Shown piece after piece: positions 37,194 through 51,078 of a stretch of 64,000 nucleotides of DNA. Within the stretch, counting starts at the first letter, position 1. Each line of letters opens with the position of its first letter. The notes below the pieces were generated by a model. The model did no database searches and was not told where the DNA came from. It saw only the letters and a program-made list of their open reading frames with translations. The DNA comes from Anoplolepis gracilipes (Eukaryota; Arthropoda; Insecta; Hymenoptera; Formicidae): assembly GCF_047496725.1 (NCBI RefSeq), contig NC_132982.1, positions 5,845,001 through 5,909,000 of the forward strand, in the 5' to 3' direction. A program made the translations under genes and the position numbers.

Positions 37194-40100
37194 ATGTTAA
37201 TGCAGAAATTGTCAAATTTCTGTGAGCGAAATGAAAAGTATAAACAAAGATTTATCCCTCCTGAAGTAAGTATTATTTTTGCAATATTGTTTAACGTATA
37301 TTTAATCGTGATACAGTTACAACCGGTTAATCGTATGTTTCTCTTTTTCAAATTATTATTTATAAATTCTGGTTGTATGTGATTTATATAAGTAATTATA
37401 TGTGTAGTTAATTATATATGTAAAACTAATAGATATGAATTTAATTCCTTGTTTGTTTCTGTAGGGATTTCATCAAATTGAGCCTGACAGAATTTTAGAA
37501 ATATTATGTGAATTTTTAATGCAGCCAGAGTGCACAGAAGATGTTGCTGACTGTTTTCCAGAATTGTTACCAGCACTTGTTTCAATGGCGATATCTACAG
37601 ATAACATGCAATCGTCTACGCTAATTGACAAGGATATTATTCATAGATTGAATTGCATTATATTAGGAAAGCTACTTCTAGTTAATCAAGATTTAATAAA
37701 AACGTATGTACTTATGATATATTTATTTTATACATTGTATATAATTTTTTATGTACAGTCAATCAACTTTTTATGATAAGAAAAAGAGTGAGAAAGAAAT
37801 TAAAATTAAATAAATTTAAATTTATATATTTTATTTATATTTTTTACTACAAAATTAACAAGCAATTGATTTTGATAAAAATCTAGTTTGATTAAATAAT
37901 TTAATTTAATTTGACTTTAATAAGCTTTACTGACAGTTAGTGATATGCATATATATATATGAATTAGATAAATATGTTAAATGTTATGATATTCATTGGC
38001 ATGTTAAAATGTTGAAACTGAAAATAGTTTCATCAGTTTTTATATTCTTCAGTTTATAAGTTAGAAATTCAATATTATTTGTGGCTAATAATAGAAAATA
38101 AATGATTTTTTACATATATTTATAATATTAAGCTTTCTTTACATTAATATATTTTGACATAATATTATTTTGTTATTTCAGATTTGTTTTACGGTACTTT
38201 GATGTTAATCCAGCACCATTTCATGAGTTTTACGACACAGATAATTCTTCTCTTGAAACTGTTCTACCCGAAAAAAGACGAAATACCAAAAAATTATCAT
38301 ATAATGTTGCTACAATTTCTGAGTATGACATTGTTGTTGCATGTTATAACATTTTGCAATCTGCTATCAGCCATTTTAAACACAAATGGAATTGGTCAAA
38401 ATTTTATAAATATCTAATAAATGCAGATAACAGAGTAAAATGGTATGTATATTGAAATTAATTTACTAATAAAAGTTTTGAATTTTTAAAAAGAATAATC
38501 AATGTTAATATCAAGAGGAATTTAATTATTTTTACTAAGATTACTTTTGAAAATAAAAAACTTTCTTTGATTCCAGGATTGCTTTAAAATGCATAGCGAT
38601 AGTTTTGAACATGTCTGAATCAACAAGATTGTTGTGTGCGCAAACATTTATTCCACATTTTGAAAATTTTCTGACTGATTATGAAGACAAGAGGAGAGAC
38701 ACTAGAATTGCTTGTACGAGCTTTGAGTCGATGGAAGATACAGTCAAAAATATTTCATGTATCATATCCGTCGGTGACATCTTGTTACCTACTCTTAAGA
38801 CTAAAAGCTCTCATAATTTAGTTATAGTCCCGTCCACGATGAAAAATTTGCAAAGCCTGGCCATGGCCATTGGCTCTAACAAATGTATCTGCTTGCAAGG
38901 ACCGGTAGGCTGTGGTAAGACAGCTCTAGTGGAGTCTTTAGCCAAAGTGACCGGACACGACACGTCGAACTTTGTCAAAGTGCAACTAGGTGATCAGACT
39001 GACTCGAAGATGCTACTGGGGATGTACAAGTGTACTGATGTTCCTGGCGAATTCGTTTGGCAACCAGGTGTTCTCACGCAAGCAGTTATCGGTGGCAAGT
39101 GGTTACTATTAGAAGACATAGACAGCGCTGCGCTGGACGTAGTCAGTGTTCTAAGCAACTTGATGGAAACAGGAACACTCTGTGTACCCGGCTATCGTGA
39201 TACTGTTTATGCCAACAGTAGATTTCAGTTATTCGTCACTCGGCGATTGATGGTATCTACTACGGGCATTCAGAAGCATGTTACAGGATCTTTAAGTTTA
39301 TTGCAGAAACATTGGTTGTGTCTAAATGTGGAACCTTTATCCAAAAGCGAATTAGTGACTGTAGTCAAAACACTATTTCCAGTACTGAGCACTATTGCTA
39401 CTAGGATAGTAGACGTGTTCTTATTGTTTTCTGTAGGACATCATGATAGTGAAAATGATGCAAGTAATGCTATAGCATCATTGAAGTTTGGACGACAGAC
39501 ATCGACACGGGATTTAATAAAGTGGTGTTCCAGAGCTATCGTCAATTTTGATGTATCAACGCTAAATTCTGCATTAAAAATATATCAGGATGCTTTGGAT
39601 GTCTTTTGCTATTCGGTGCCTAATCAAAGTATGTTTTTATCTATTTTTTCCTTTGTTTTTTTATGATATGGCATTAAGATAGCTTTATTTAAAAGGATTT
39701 TAATTATATCATTGATTATCATAACTTTTTTACAGATCAACGATTAAACTTGGCCAAAATGGTAGCTTGCAAACTCGGCATTATAGAGATTAAAGCGGAG
39801 TACTTCTGTAACGTGCACAAACCCTTAACAGATTTGCGTGCTAATGTTCTAATAGTGGGTAGAACGCAGCTGCTTCGCAAAGAAGTACAATATGATTGTA
39901 CAGACTCGGAAAATACAAATTTCTCGTTTACAAGACTTTCTGCATGTTTATTGGAGCGTATAATTGGCTGCATTATGCAAAAGGAGCCTGTCCTGCTCGT
40001 CGGTGAAACGGGTACTGGAAAAACAAGTGCAATACAGTATTTGGCGAGGATCACTAATCACAAGTTGACAATTATAAATATGAATCAGCAGAGTGAAAGT

Positions 40101-43100
40101 GTCGATTTATTAGGTGGTTACAAACCGATCGATTTAAAGTTTCTGATCTTACCTATTCTAAAGGAATTTAAGGAGCTGTTTTATTTATATTTCGTAAAAG
40201 AGCCAAACAAGAAGTTTTTGGAGACTATAACTTTGTATTATGAGCAGCATAGATGGAATGACCTTCTAAATAAAATGTTTCGAGGTACACACGCGGGTAT
40301 AAGGATACAGAAAGAAAGATTGCAAGTGTTAGTGAAAGATTTTGAGCTTAAGCCAGACGAAGCGAAACATTCCAGACTACTCAGTCATCTAGATATGTTG
40401 AGAAAATGGAAGAAGATAAGGAATAAACTTAATAAACTGAAAAGTCAAGTGAAGAGTCCGTATGCGTTCTCTTTCATAGAAGGGAGCTTGATCAAGGCTT
40501 TGCGGAATGGTGATTGGGTTCTCTTAGACGAGATTAATCTGGCGAGCGCGGAGACGCTGGAGTGTCTCTCCGGTTTGTTAGAAAGTTCTTCGGAGTCGCT
40601 GTTATTGCACGAACACGGCGAGGGCGAGCCCGTGAAAAGACATCCTGACTTCACAGTGTTTGCCTGTATGAATCCGGCCACAGATGTTGGAAAGAAAGAT
40701 TTACCGGTCGGTTTGAGAAACAGATTCACCGAATTCTACATCGACGAGTTAACCGCGCTATCCGATCTTCGGCTGCTCGTGAACTCTTATTTGGAACGTC
40801 TGCATATGCCCGCAAAGATACACGAAGCGATCGTACAATTCTATTTGAAGGTGAGGAAGGAAGCTATGAACACGTTGTTCGACGGTACGGCGCACAAACC
40901 GCATTACAGTCTTAGGACGCTCTGTCGCGCACTGCATATTTCTACGTTAAATCCGTGTGGTAACATCCAGAGATCCATATACGAAGCCTTCTCTTTAAGT
41001 TTCCTAACGCAGTTGGATTATAACTCATATCCGATCGTACAGGAAATGATCACAAAAACTATCTTGCGTGATCAGAACATTAAAGCCTTCCTTGGTACTC
41101 GCATACCGAAACCAAAATGTAACACGGGCGAGGAATATGTATATATCGAAGGATACTGGGTTCTTCAAGGAAGTTTAACGCCCGAAGTACCTAGCAACTA
41201 CATATTGACTGATTCCATCAGAAAAAATTTGAAAGACTTGGTGAGAGCAGTGTCGATCGGAAAAATCCCAGTTTTACTACAAGGTGACACATCCGTAGGG
41301 AAGACCAGTTTGATTTCTTATCTGGCAAAGATTACAGGACATGTCTGTGTTCGAATAAACAATCACGAGCATACAGATTTAGAGGAGTACGTCGGAAGTT
41401 ATATGGCCGACGAAACTGGCAAGCTGGTGTTCAAAGAAGGCATCTTAGTCGATGCGATGCGTAAAGGATATTGGATTATCTTGGACGAGTTAAATTTAGC
41501 CCCAAGCGACGTCCTGGAAGCTCTAAATCGAGTTCTTGATGACAACAGAGAACTCTTCATACCCGAGACGCAACAAGTCGTGAAAGCGCACAAACACTTT
41601 ATGTTATTCGCGACACAAAATCCTCCTGGTCTCTACGGCGGTCGAAAAGTTTTATCCCGAGCATTTAGAAACCGATTCGTAGAATTACATTTCGATGAAA
41701 TACCGCCGAATGAGTTACAGACGATACTTCATAAAAGGTGCAATATGCCCGAGTCGTATTGCAAGCAAGTAATTAACGTCATGACGGAGCTTCAAATAAG
41801 ACGTAAAAGTACAGCGGCTTTTGCTGGTAAAAAAGGATTTATAACTTTGCGAGATTTGTTTCGTTGGGGCGAGAGGTATAGATTAGCAGATGTAGGCGAC
41901 AAATTTTACGATTGGAATCAACATATGGCGGACGAAGGTTACCTCGTTCTCGCGGCTAAAGTCCGTCGAGCGGAGGAAGCGGACCAGATAAGACAAGTAT
42001 TAAAAAAGCATCTGAAGAAGGACGTGGATCCTAACAATTTGTTTACATTAAACGACAAGACTTCGCCTGTGACGAGGAGCATTTTGGAGGAGATCTTGAA
42101 CAACAAGGTTCCGGGCTTTGACCACATCGTGTGGACTTATCATATGCGTAGAATGGCGGTATTGATAAAGAAAGCTTGTCAATTCAAAGAACCGGTGCTT
42201 CTAGTCGGGGAAACCGGCGGAGGCAAAACGACTGTCTGTCAATTGATCGCTGCTATCAACGGTCAAACTATGCGCAGCGTCAATTGTCACATGCACACCG
42301 AGTCGTCCGATTTCCTGGGAAATCTACGACCAGTTCGAGAGCGTGCCGAAGGTGATCAGAGGCTTTTCGAATGGGTGGATGGTTCTCTGATAAATGCCAT
42401 GCGTAACGGCGACCTGTTTTTAGCTGATGAAATCTCACTGGCCGATGATAGCGTTTTGGAGCGATTAAATTCATTACTGGGTGAGTATAAGCAGCGAATG
42501 ATAAATTAGATCAAAGTGTTTAGAAAGAAATCAATTATATGTGTCTCATAAAAATTTCAAAGTATAGACAATGGCAATAATAATTTAATTTTAGAATATA
42601 AACTTTTAAAATAAAAGAAAAGGATATATCAAATATAGTTTATTTTATTATTAAGGAACTTGTGATTTTTCTATGTTATAGAACCGGAACGTAGTCTTCT
42701 ATTGACCGAGAGAGGAATCGAATCCTCACATGGTGAAGAAAACGCTGTGATCGTGGCGGATGAGAAATTTATATTTATTGGCACGATGAATCCCGGCGGT
42801 GATTACGGTAAAAAGGAGCTCTCACCAGCTTTGCGAAATCGCTTCACCGAGGTGTGGTGCGAAGGATGTATGGCAAGGAACGATTGGCGCGACATAATAG
42901 TGCACAATCTCTGCATCGTCTCGCAATCGACGAAAGAGTCCGTCGCTGCCGCGATATTGAGATTCACCGAATGGTTACACACGACCGAAGTAGGCAAGAA
43001 GCTCACCGTTACCATACGAGATGTACTCACTTGGGTTGATTTCATAAACACGTGCACTCGGTGTGATGCACTCATATCAAAACTGCCTATCGGAGAAGCG

Positions 43101-45138
43101 TATTATCACGGTGCTTGTCTCACGTACATCGATAGCCTCGGATCCGGCTGTACAGGGTCGGAAAGGTAAGCATTATATTAGCAAATAATCGTAATTTGAT
43201 ATATAAAAATTTTGGCTGAATTTAATTTATTAAATCTTCCCAAAGAAATTTTACATAAGAGATTTAATTTAAGAAACTTAATAAATTTTATCAAATTAAA
43301 TTATTTAGTAATTTTATATTGAATAGAAAATGCACAAGTTCTATCGTATCATGTTTTAATGTAAAACTCATTTACTTTAATGAACGTAACAAAAAACTCA
43401 ATATCTAATGATTAATTATTATTTATTTTTAGCATCAGCAAATTGAAAGACTTTGCAAAAGCAGCTCTTCGATTTGTTAGATCAGAAGTTGAAAATACAA
43501 TAAGATCTGATCTTAATAATGAAACTTCTTGGACAAACGAAAAAAACATCATGGATACTTCAGACGTATTTGGCATACCACCGTTTTATATTAAGAAAGG
43601 TTCGCACACCTCTTCGGAAAATTACGTTTTTACATTTACAACTCCCGCTACGAAGCTGAATACATTGAAACTGTTAAGAGCATTGCAATTGAGCAAACCG
43701 ATCCTGCTGGAAGGAAGTCCAGGTGTAGGAAAAACCAGTCTGGTTTCCGCACTTGCCAAAGCTGCAGGGCAGACTTTGCTTAGAATCAATTTAAGTGATC
43801 AAACGGTACATGTCATAAAAAAATGACACATGAGTTTCAGCATCGTTATCAAAGTAATATATATTGTATTAAAAATTAATATAAATAACATCTTTTTACA
43901 GGACGTATCCGATTTGTTTGGCGCCGATCTTCCCGTAGAAGGTGGGAAAGGTGGTGAATTTGCATGGCGAGATGGGCCGTTTTTGCGAGCTTTGCGGGCG
44001 GGATATTGGATCTTGCTCGATGAATTAAATCTAGCCTCGCAATCAGTCTTGGAAGGTCTTAACGCCTGCTTCGATCATAGGGGAGAGATATATATTCCTG
44101 AACTAGGAAAGACGTTCTTCGTCAAGCCTGGTACAAGGTTGTTCGGCTGTCAAAATCCCTTGCGGCAGGGTGGAGCAAGACGAGGATTACCGAGATCCTT
44201 TTTAAATAGATTTACTCAGGTACTATTTACAGAACTCGGTATAATTTTATTAAAGTATAGATTCTGTACTTTAAGTATGTTATTAAAGTATAACTTACTA
44301 TTTTTATAGGTTTCTATAGAGGCATTAATGGAGGACGACTTGAAGTTTATACTCAGTGTGCAATTTCCACAACTTGCTGCAGACTTGATCAGTGATATGG
44401 TACAATTCAATAGTAAATTAGCGTCAGAAATTGGCGTTGTATGGGGACATGCCGGGTCTCCGTGGGAAATGAATCTGCGAGATATCACTCGATGGTGTGA
44501 GACGACTATTGAAGCTGCTTTTAACAAATTTCGTGGCGATAAACAGTATTTTAATCCGGGTGACAGTGTGGAGCTTATTTACGTTAATAGAATGAGGACT
44601 AATGAAGATCGCCAAAAGGTAAGCTTACCGATATTAAAATCCACATTAAAATACGTAAAATTCTTTTTATAGTATTTTTTATATTATGGATTTATTTTGC
44701 AGATCTATGACATATATCAAGAAATGTTCTCACCTGAAAAATATTCACTTCCACTTAATCAGTTGCCGATGCACATTACGGCAGATAAACTTTTCATTGG
44801 CGATGTAACATTAAACCGGAAAAATTGCTGTGCAGACGAGGACTGCAATTTGTTAGTGCTCAGAGATCAAAGAACAGTATTAAAGAGCCTCATGCAATGC
44901 GTTAAGATGAATTGGATGTCTATACTTGTATGTTTATTTATATTGTTTCATATATATTTTATATTATAGAATTTTTCATGTTTGATCAATCATAAACTTA
45001 ATATTACAGGTTGGTCCTTCTGGTTGTGGGAAAAGTAATGTCGTTCGTTTACTTGCTGCTTTGACGAGTCAGAAGCTGAAATCGATAGCTGTGAACTCCG
45101 CGATGGACACGACAGAGATATTAGGTGGCTTCGAACAG
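37194..45138 (+). CDS. MDN1: Midasin (Rea1/MDN1) AAA+ ATPase, N-terminal 2069 codons only
   Basis: Midasin is a giant dynein-like AAA ATPase of nucleolus and nucleoplasm that strips assembly factors from pre-60S ribosomes. Exons: 37194-37265, 37465-37703, 38182-38442, 38577-39628, 39736-42480, 42682-43165, 43433-43805, 43902-44219, 44310-44618, 44703-44927 and 45010-45138, giving 6207 nt in one frame. Six Walker A motifs appear in order: GPVGCGKT (about residue 299), GETGTGKT (631), GDTSVGKT (1058), GETGGGKT (1366), GSPGVGKT (1712) and GPSGCGKS (2028). Walker B motifs such as WILLDELNLA are intact. The last exon ends ILGGFEQ at a strong donor (CAG|GTAAGTG). Animal midasins are around 5000 residues, so the rest of AAA6, the long linker, the acidic region and the MIDAS domain are missing from the window. 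Confidence 0.95.
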
Positions 45139-45206
45139 GTAAGTGACAACGTGAGACAGATAATTAAATATTTTTCTAATAATGCGTTTATAATATCCTG
45201 AAAAAT

Positions 45207-45340
45207 AATGATAAAATTATGAATTGCCAATGACAATGAAAATGTCAATCTACATACGGTTTCGCTTTTATTTAATGATAAGATTGTGAATTGTCAATGA
45301 CAATGAAATTGACAATCTACATACGGTTTTGTTTTTATTT
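45207..45340. repeat. Tandem duplication, two ~67 bp units
   Basis: Unit 1 (45207-45273) and unit 2 (45274-45340) share ccaatgacaatgaa-like and caatctacatacggttt blocks with a few substitutions. It lies just after the last visible midasin exon. Confidence 0.85.
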
Positions 45341-45393
45341 TCAAAGAAAACATATGTAAGAGCAGTCGCCCGGCAAGTGAAAGACTCTAAATT

Positions 45394-46479
45394 AAGATAC
45401 TAAATTAGTGCAATTAATCCTCCAATAATTCAGCTTCCCTGGAAGCATGTGGTAGCAATCGATTCCCAATTAATTTAACGCGATAACTTGCACGTGAAGT
45501 AAAAGTCGACTCGCTTTTGGAGTAACAAAATTTTAACGACACGACGGTTTGTTAAACATGCGAGATGCCTATTATATATGCGAGCAAATTGCAACTGTAG
45601 TCTTGCAAGTGTTATTACAAGAATAATTTTCACGATCATTTTAAGTATTACGTCTTTCAACTTCCGTTTTAATTAATTCTTTTTCAGTATAATTTATTAG
45701 AGCGTTTCATGAAACAAGTTATCATATCATAAAAAATAATACTAAATTATTTGCTACTTAATTTAAATTGAAATATGCAAGAATTTTGATTTGCGATTTA
45801 GTTATCAAGATGTTCAATGTTGAAATATGAAAAGTTATAACAAATGGAAATTTATTACAATATTTTCGATAAAATAAGGAAAACTTAAAGTAATATTTCT
45901 TGCATCTCCCCATAAGCGGTAACAGTGTCTGATCAAAACTTGGCTTTGAAAGTGATGTAAATTTTTTACGATAATGGATCAATGATTGCAGATTACAGGA
46001 TTTCACAAACGGTTTTAGAGTGTAAAAAAGACATTGGGATTATTGTAAACTCGTAACACAAACCAATCATGATATTCTATATAATCGAATGAATAAGTGT
46101 AATAATTTATATTTAAATGCAAAAATTTATGTGTATTGTACTTTACTAATACGCAAATAAGAGCAATAATAATTTATATTTTATATACTCTTATCTCTAA
46201 AAAACAAAAAGTTTTACAAGAATTTGCAGAAAAGAGATATTTAAATATATAAAAATATAATAATTACTTTATATATATTTATATATAATTCGCCCCGTTA
46301 TTTTTCTCGCCTACATCTCTTTAGGAGGGTAAAGAGGGAGGTATAGAATTCTCAAAAATGAGAATCTATTTCTTGTTAAATACACCAAGTAAAATTTGTA
46401 TCCTGTGCACGTTTCAATCGGGGAGACGCATTTACATCTGCGTATGGTTCTTATTTGCCAGGTTGATAGTTGTTTGTTT
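45394..46479 (-). mobile_element. Interspersed repeat, copy 1 (inverted relative to copy 2)
   Basis: This ~1.09 kb sequence matches 54541-55642 in reverse complement along its whole length, at roughly 90-95% identity. Shared landmarks are aagatactaaattagtgcaa at one end and ccaggttgatagttgt at the other. Both copies keep a 61-codon frame (here minus 45475-45660), but six of the seven codon changes between the copies are nonsynonymous, so it is probably not a maintained protein. No terminal inverted repeats or target duplication were recognised. It is a non-autonomous element or a dispersed duplication of unknown class. Confidence 0.85.
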
Positions 46480-46535
46480 GAAAACATAAGAAATAGCTTT
46501 TTTATAATGCTAAGAATTGTTTCATGGATACTCAC

Positions 46536-46607
46536 GTATAGCCATTAGTTCGCTCTCGTCCTTTTCGGGGCAAAAGATACTTTCCGTTTCATCCTTTTCT
46601 GGCTCTT
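46536..46607 (-). CDS. Possible orphan coding exon, acidic/lysine-rich, 72 nt
   Basis: The minus strand shows an acceptor-like ACTGTTAG, then a frame reading EPEKDETESIFCPEKDE followed by SELMAI, then a strong donor (AC|GTGAGT). The composition is coding-like and unlike the AT-rich surroundings. The exon begins and ends in the same phase. No partner exon was found. It is not phase compatible with the GPCR exons upstream. It directly abuts repeat copy 1 and could be a relic left by rearrangement. Confidence 0.3.
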
Positions 46608-48206
46608 CTAACAGTTTTTAACCAGGCATTCATATATCACTGGAGAGTTCTGTCGACAATAGTACCATTCGCTTACCTACAATATACATAATATTATAAC
46701 TTTTATATGTAATTTTATATACATATATTTTTTCTTTTTTTTACATAGTATAAAAAAATAGTTATTTTTACACTTATTTATATAAAAGTATATTGTATAT
46801 TAAAATAGAGAGAATTGATGAAAGAATTAATAATTTTCGAAATATATTATTGTTTATAATATATTATTGAAAATATATTATTGTTTTATTACGCCTTCTG
46901 ATTGATTTTAATTAATTTTGATATTTATCTTCGTACTATCACTCATTTACAAACATTTGCACAAAAAATATGACACTCTTTTAAAAAGTAATATGTTAAC
47001 TTTAATATTGAACTAAGAATACGGAACACAAGGAACAACAAATTAATAGAATAATTATAGTTGTTTGAAAGATGAGTCCACAAAGCACTTTAGTAATCAC
47101 AAGATAAGATATTAGCTCTTTATATAAGTTGTCCTTGTAATAAATAATTTGATATTTGATAAAAAGGTGAACATATGATTACATATATTACACAGATCTT
47201 TATTTCAAATATGTGAGCAGGATTTTATATACATTTAAATATAACGCATTTTTTCTCTCTTTTTTTTTGACAAAGATTTATGAATATTATAGCTTGTATA
47301 GTGTCGCATACATTGCTGTTAATTTGCAACAATTTCTCAGACGCTATTCGCTTAGAAATATTCTTAATAATATTTTTCCCTGACGAGATTATTTAGAATA
47401 ATTCGCTCCAGTGCTTTAACTTTTAAGCACACTTTCAAAAAAATTAATTTTGATAGCAATTTCAAGATATTTGTTATTAAAAGAAAATGAAATTAAGTAG
47501 GTTTAATTACATACAATAAATCTAATCCTAAATAATCGCACTATAAAATTTTAAATCTATACATTAAATGTACTGGATTTTTTTAATAAATTTTAAATTA
47601 GCCAAATATGACATTCAATTGTTGAGAAACAAAATATCAATTGTAGAATATATATCTATATGTCCCAACTAACAATAATAGCATTGTTGCAAAAATAAGT
47701 TGTACAGTGCATCAAACACATATTTAATTATGATAACATCAAAATTTTTTCGATTTTGATGCACCTTTTCATATATTTTTTATATACTTGAATATTTTTT
47801 TTTCTATATTTCTTACAATTGCCATTATTGGATATAGGCCATTTTTCGTTCTCTTGATATTGCATATATAAAATTACAATAAAAAATTTCGATCTCATTC
47901 TGACATTTTCCCTTACGTATACTTTACATTAATTTACATTGGACATTTATTACATGTAATATACTTCGGAAGAAAGTGTGGTAATTATGGTAGTTAATTG
48001 ACTTGTATTCAAGCAGCATTTTTTCTGTGCCGCTTTTAACACATTTGCGGCAAATAAAAAAAGATAGGATTGAGTGAGGAATTAATCTCACGTAATTTTA
48101 ACAAACATCAACACAGTCGCCACATAATATTACGTTTCATACTCGTTTCTAAATACGTGACACTACATTGATATGCTTTTTACTATACAATAAGAAATAT
48201 TCTATA

Positions 48207-48282
<76 letters not shown>
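48207..48282. repeat. (CT)n microsatellite
   Basis: About 75 bases of CT dinucleotides interrupted by two TTT steps. Confidence 0.95.
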
Positions 48283-49511
48283 AACAATTTTAATATATTT
48301 TTAATATACATAATATAATATAATATATAATATACATATATATTTTAATGAAGCCTGAATATGCATATTTTAGTAATTTCATCAAAAGAAATTAATTTTT
48401 TTATTGAACTTATAAATAATATAAAAAGACATTAAGAAAAATGTCCGTTAGCGAATTGTATGTTTGCGTGTGTAAATTTTACTTTTCATATATTTTTTTT
48501 TTACAACTAAAATAGTTCTTATTTTAGTTAAAAAAATGATTTATCAATTGTAACGTAATATAATGACGCTATAGTTTGATATGAATAATTTTTTAAAAAT
48601 TTCTTACACAAAATCGCTATTTTTTATTATAGTTTTCTTTATTATTTTTAACTTGGAAATGTTATATCTTTCTGTGTATTTTAAAAAATTATGTAACATG
48701 AAAATTCAAATTATTAGATCGAATTATTTGATCATTTTTAAGTTTCGATTAACTGAATTTTGATTAGCTTTAATTTCTTATATTACAATTTTTTCTCATC
48801 TCATTCTCTCGAATTTTTATCGTTTAAAATCTGTCATTTTTTAATGCATTCTTTAATATTATCTATATTATTCTATTCAATATTATAATTTCTTAGGGAG
48901 AATCCTAAAATATATGTTTGGGTCTTTCTTTATTACAAGAGTAATATGAGCAAAAATTTGAAATATGCGGAGGGATATATTGCTTTCTGTTCGCAGTTTA
49001 GCAAAAAACTATAACAATAATTTTGCATAATCTTATTTTGGAAAGAAATGTTGAAGACTGAATGTTGAGTTCAAATTAATAATAATTACGATAATACGAA
49101 TTACCAAAAAAGAATTAATAGCAAATACACATTTGCAAAATATTTTAATAGTAAATGAAATTTTATGCAAAGTTGTCTACATGTGCATTTGCATGAGCCA
49201 TAGCTAATTACCATTTGCTTATTACCGCTTCTGATTGCGAGATAAATAAATAAAATCGACATATCTCTGGTTCCTTCCTCTTAGTCGCTACTTCTCATTT
49301 GCATAAAACAAAAGCGTTGATGTAATGCGTAGTTAAATCAGCAAAATGCTGATACTCGTGCGATTGCAACGGGTGCAGTCTCTAAAATCTTGCATAGAAA
49401 ATATATATGTAATTCAATATATATAATATATGTTCTCGAGAGAAGATTGAGTCCCCAGATGAAAAAGCTCACACGATAGTGCCATTTTACGAAAGATTAA
49501 ACGTCCAATTG

Positions 49512-49512
<1 letters not shown>

Positions 49513-49559
<47 letters not shown>
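49513..49559. repeat. (TA)n microsatellite
   Basis: About 23 uninterrupted TA units. Confidence 0.95.
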
Positions 49560-49561
<2 letters not shown>

Positions 49562-51078
49562 TAATAAGTGCATTTAGATGCAAAAGAAGGAATTCTACAT
49601 CTTTTACTTTTAGTTACACTTTCTTTTGTGTTGTTTTTCTCTGCATTGTCAAATATTCATTTCGTTTTCAGTTTTGTTTTTGCAGAAAACAGCTGAAAAA
49701 AGCAGATTATAAATTATATACAATTATATCTAACATTTCTAATTGTAAGATATCATACGTATATCGCGCGCTTTCTATCTATAAACATAATATATATATA
49801 TATATCTTCTCTATAGAAATCTATTGGTGACATTACACAGGACGAAGACTAGGACGTTGATAAGCAATCACAGATATATTCAGATGATGCCCGGTTGATT
49901 AATTTTTTTTCTTTGCTAGCTATCGCATTCTTTTTCTTACTTACAATTAGTTGATTTTGTCACAACAGACGCACAACGCAATTTAAAAAAAACACAATCG
50001 TATTCCAACTTTTATGTTAAATTATATACGGAATTGATGAACGATTTATAATAACAAGTAAACATACTTTCATTGTTTATGTACAAGATGTTCCAAAGTG
50101 CGTATTAAATTGATATAAAATTTGAGTTTTACTGCCAATTGTATTAAAGTAAATTTTATTTTTCATTATTTAATTTTCAATTAATTAATATTTATAACAA
50201 TATTATGTTTAATATTGCTTACAATATAAAATTTTATGATTATTTCTGGAACATCTAGAGAGCGACGAAATACATTTTTTGATAAAAATTAAAAATGAGT
50301 TACAAATTTGCAAAAAATTAAATAGTATGTACCTTTGAAACACAGTAAAATAACAATGCTGTTTCTCAGGTATAAATGCAATGATATTTAATAATTTTTT
50401 CAACTGACAATTTTGAACGTGAGATTTATGTAAATTGACATGGACGTAAGTACGAATTTTGTAAAAAAAGTCAGTCTGTCGATATCTTTAAATCTAGTGT
50501 ACTTGCATCTCATAAAAGTACAGTAAACGTATACATCAAGTCTTTGATAATTTTTTTAAAATTCAAGATACATTTTTTTTTGTGTGATTAATCTTACACT
50601 ACATAATAGCTTGATGTCTCGCTCTTTGACATCGCAGAAAATTATTCTATTTGTTGCAAGTCAATTTACGATTTGATTTGAATTAAATTGAATTTATAAT
50701 AGAGTTTTGTCTTGGTTCTATTGATAAAATTGTAAGAACAAAAAGTTTTACAGACGTTTTTCAAGAGTAATCGTGTAAATTTAAATATTTGTAATGCCTT
50801 CGTTGATATATACATATGGTATATTAACGCTTGTCGTTAAAAAATGTTTAGGTGACGCAATATTTATATTATATGATTCATTTGATTTTAGCTTTATCGA
50901 CAATATAAATATCTGATTAGAATATATGTATAATATTCCAAGAGGGAGGATCTTAAAGGAAGGTTTCTTCCCGAAAAATTTATTTTTATCATTTTTGCGA
51001 TTATTTTTTTTACATTGTAGCCAATTAACGTTGTCATGTTTTCTAATGCTTTGTTAATTTTTTACTAATTGGGTTGCT

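Larger units (their letters stand above)
46608..51078. other. AT-rich gene-free stretch downstream of the GPCR
   Basis: Nothing coding is recognised in 4.5 kb. It holds two long microsatellites, described separately, and the probable 3' UTR of the GPCR. AATAAA occurs on the minus strand near 50979 and also overlaps the GPCR stop codon. Confidence 0.6.
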
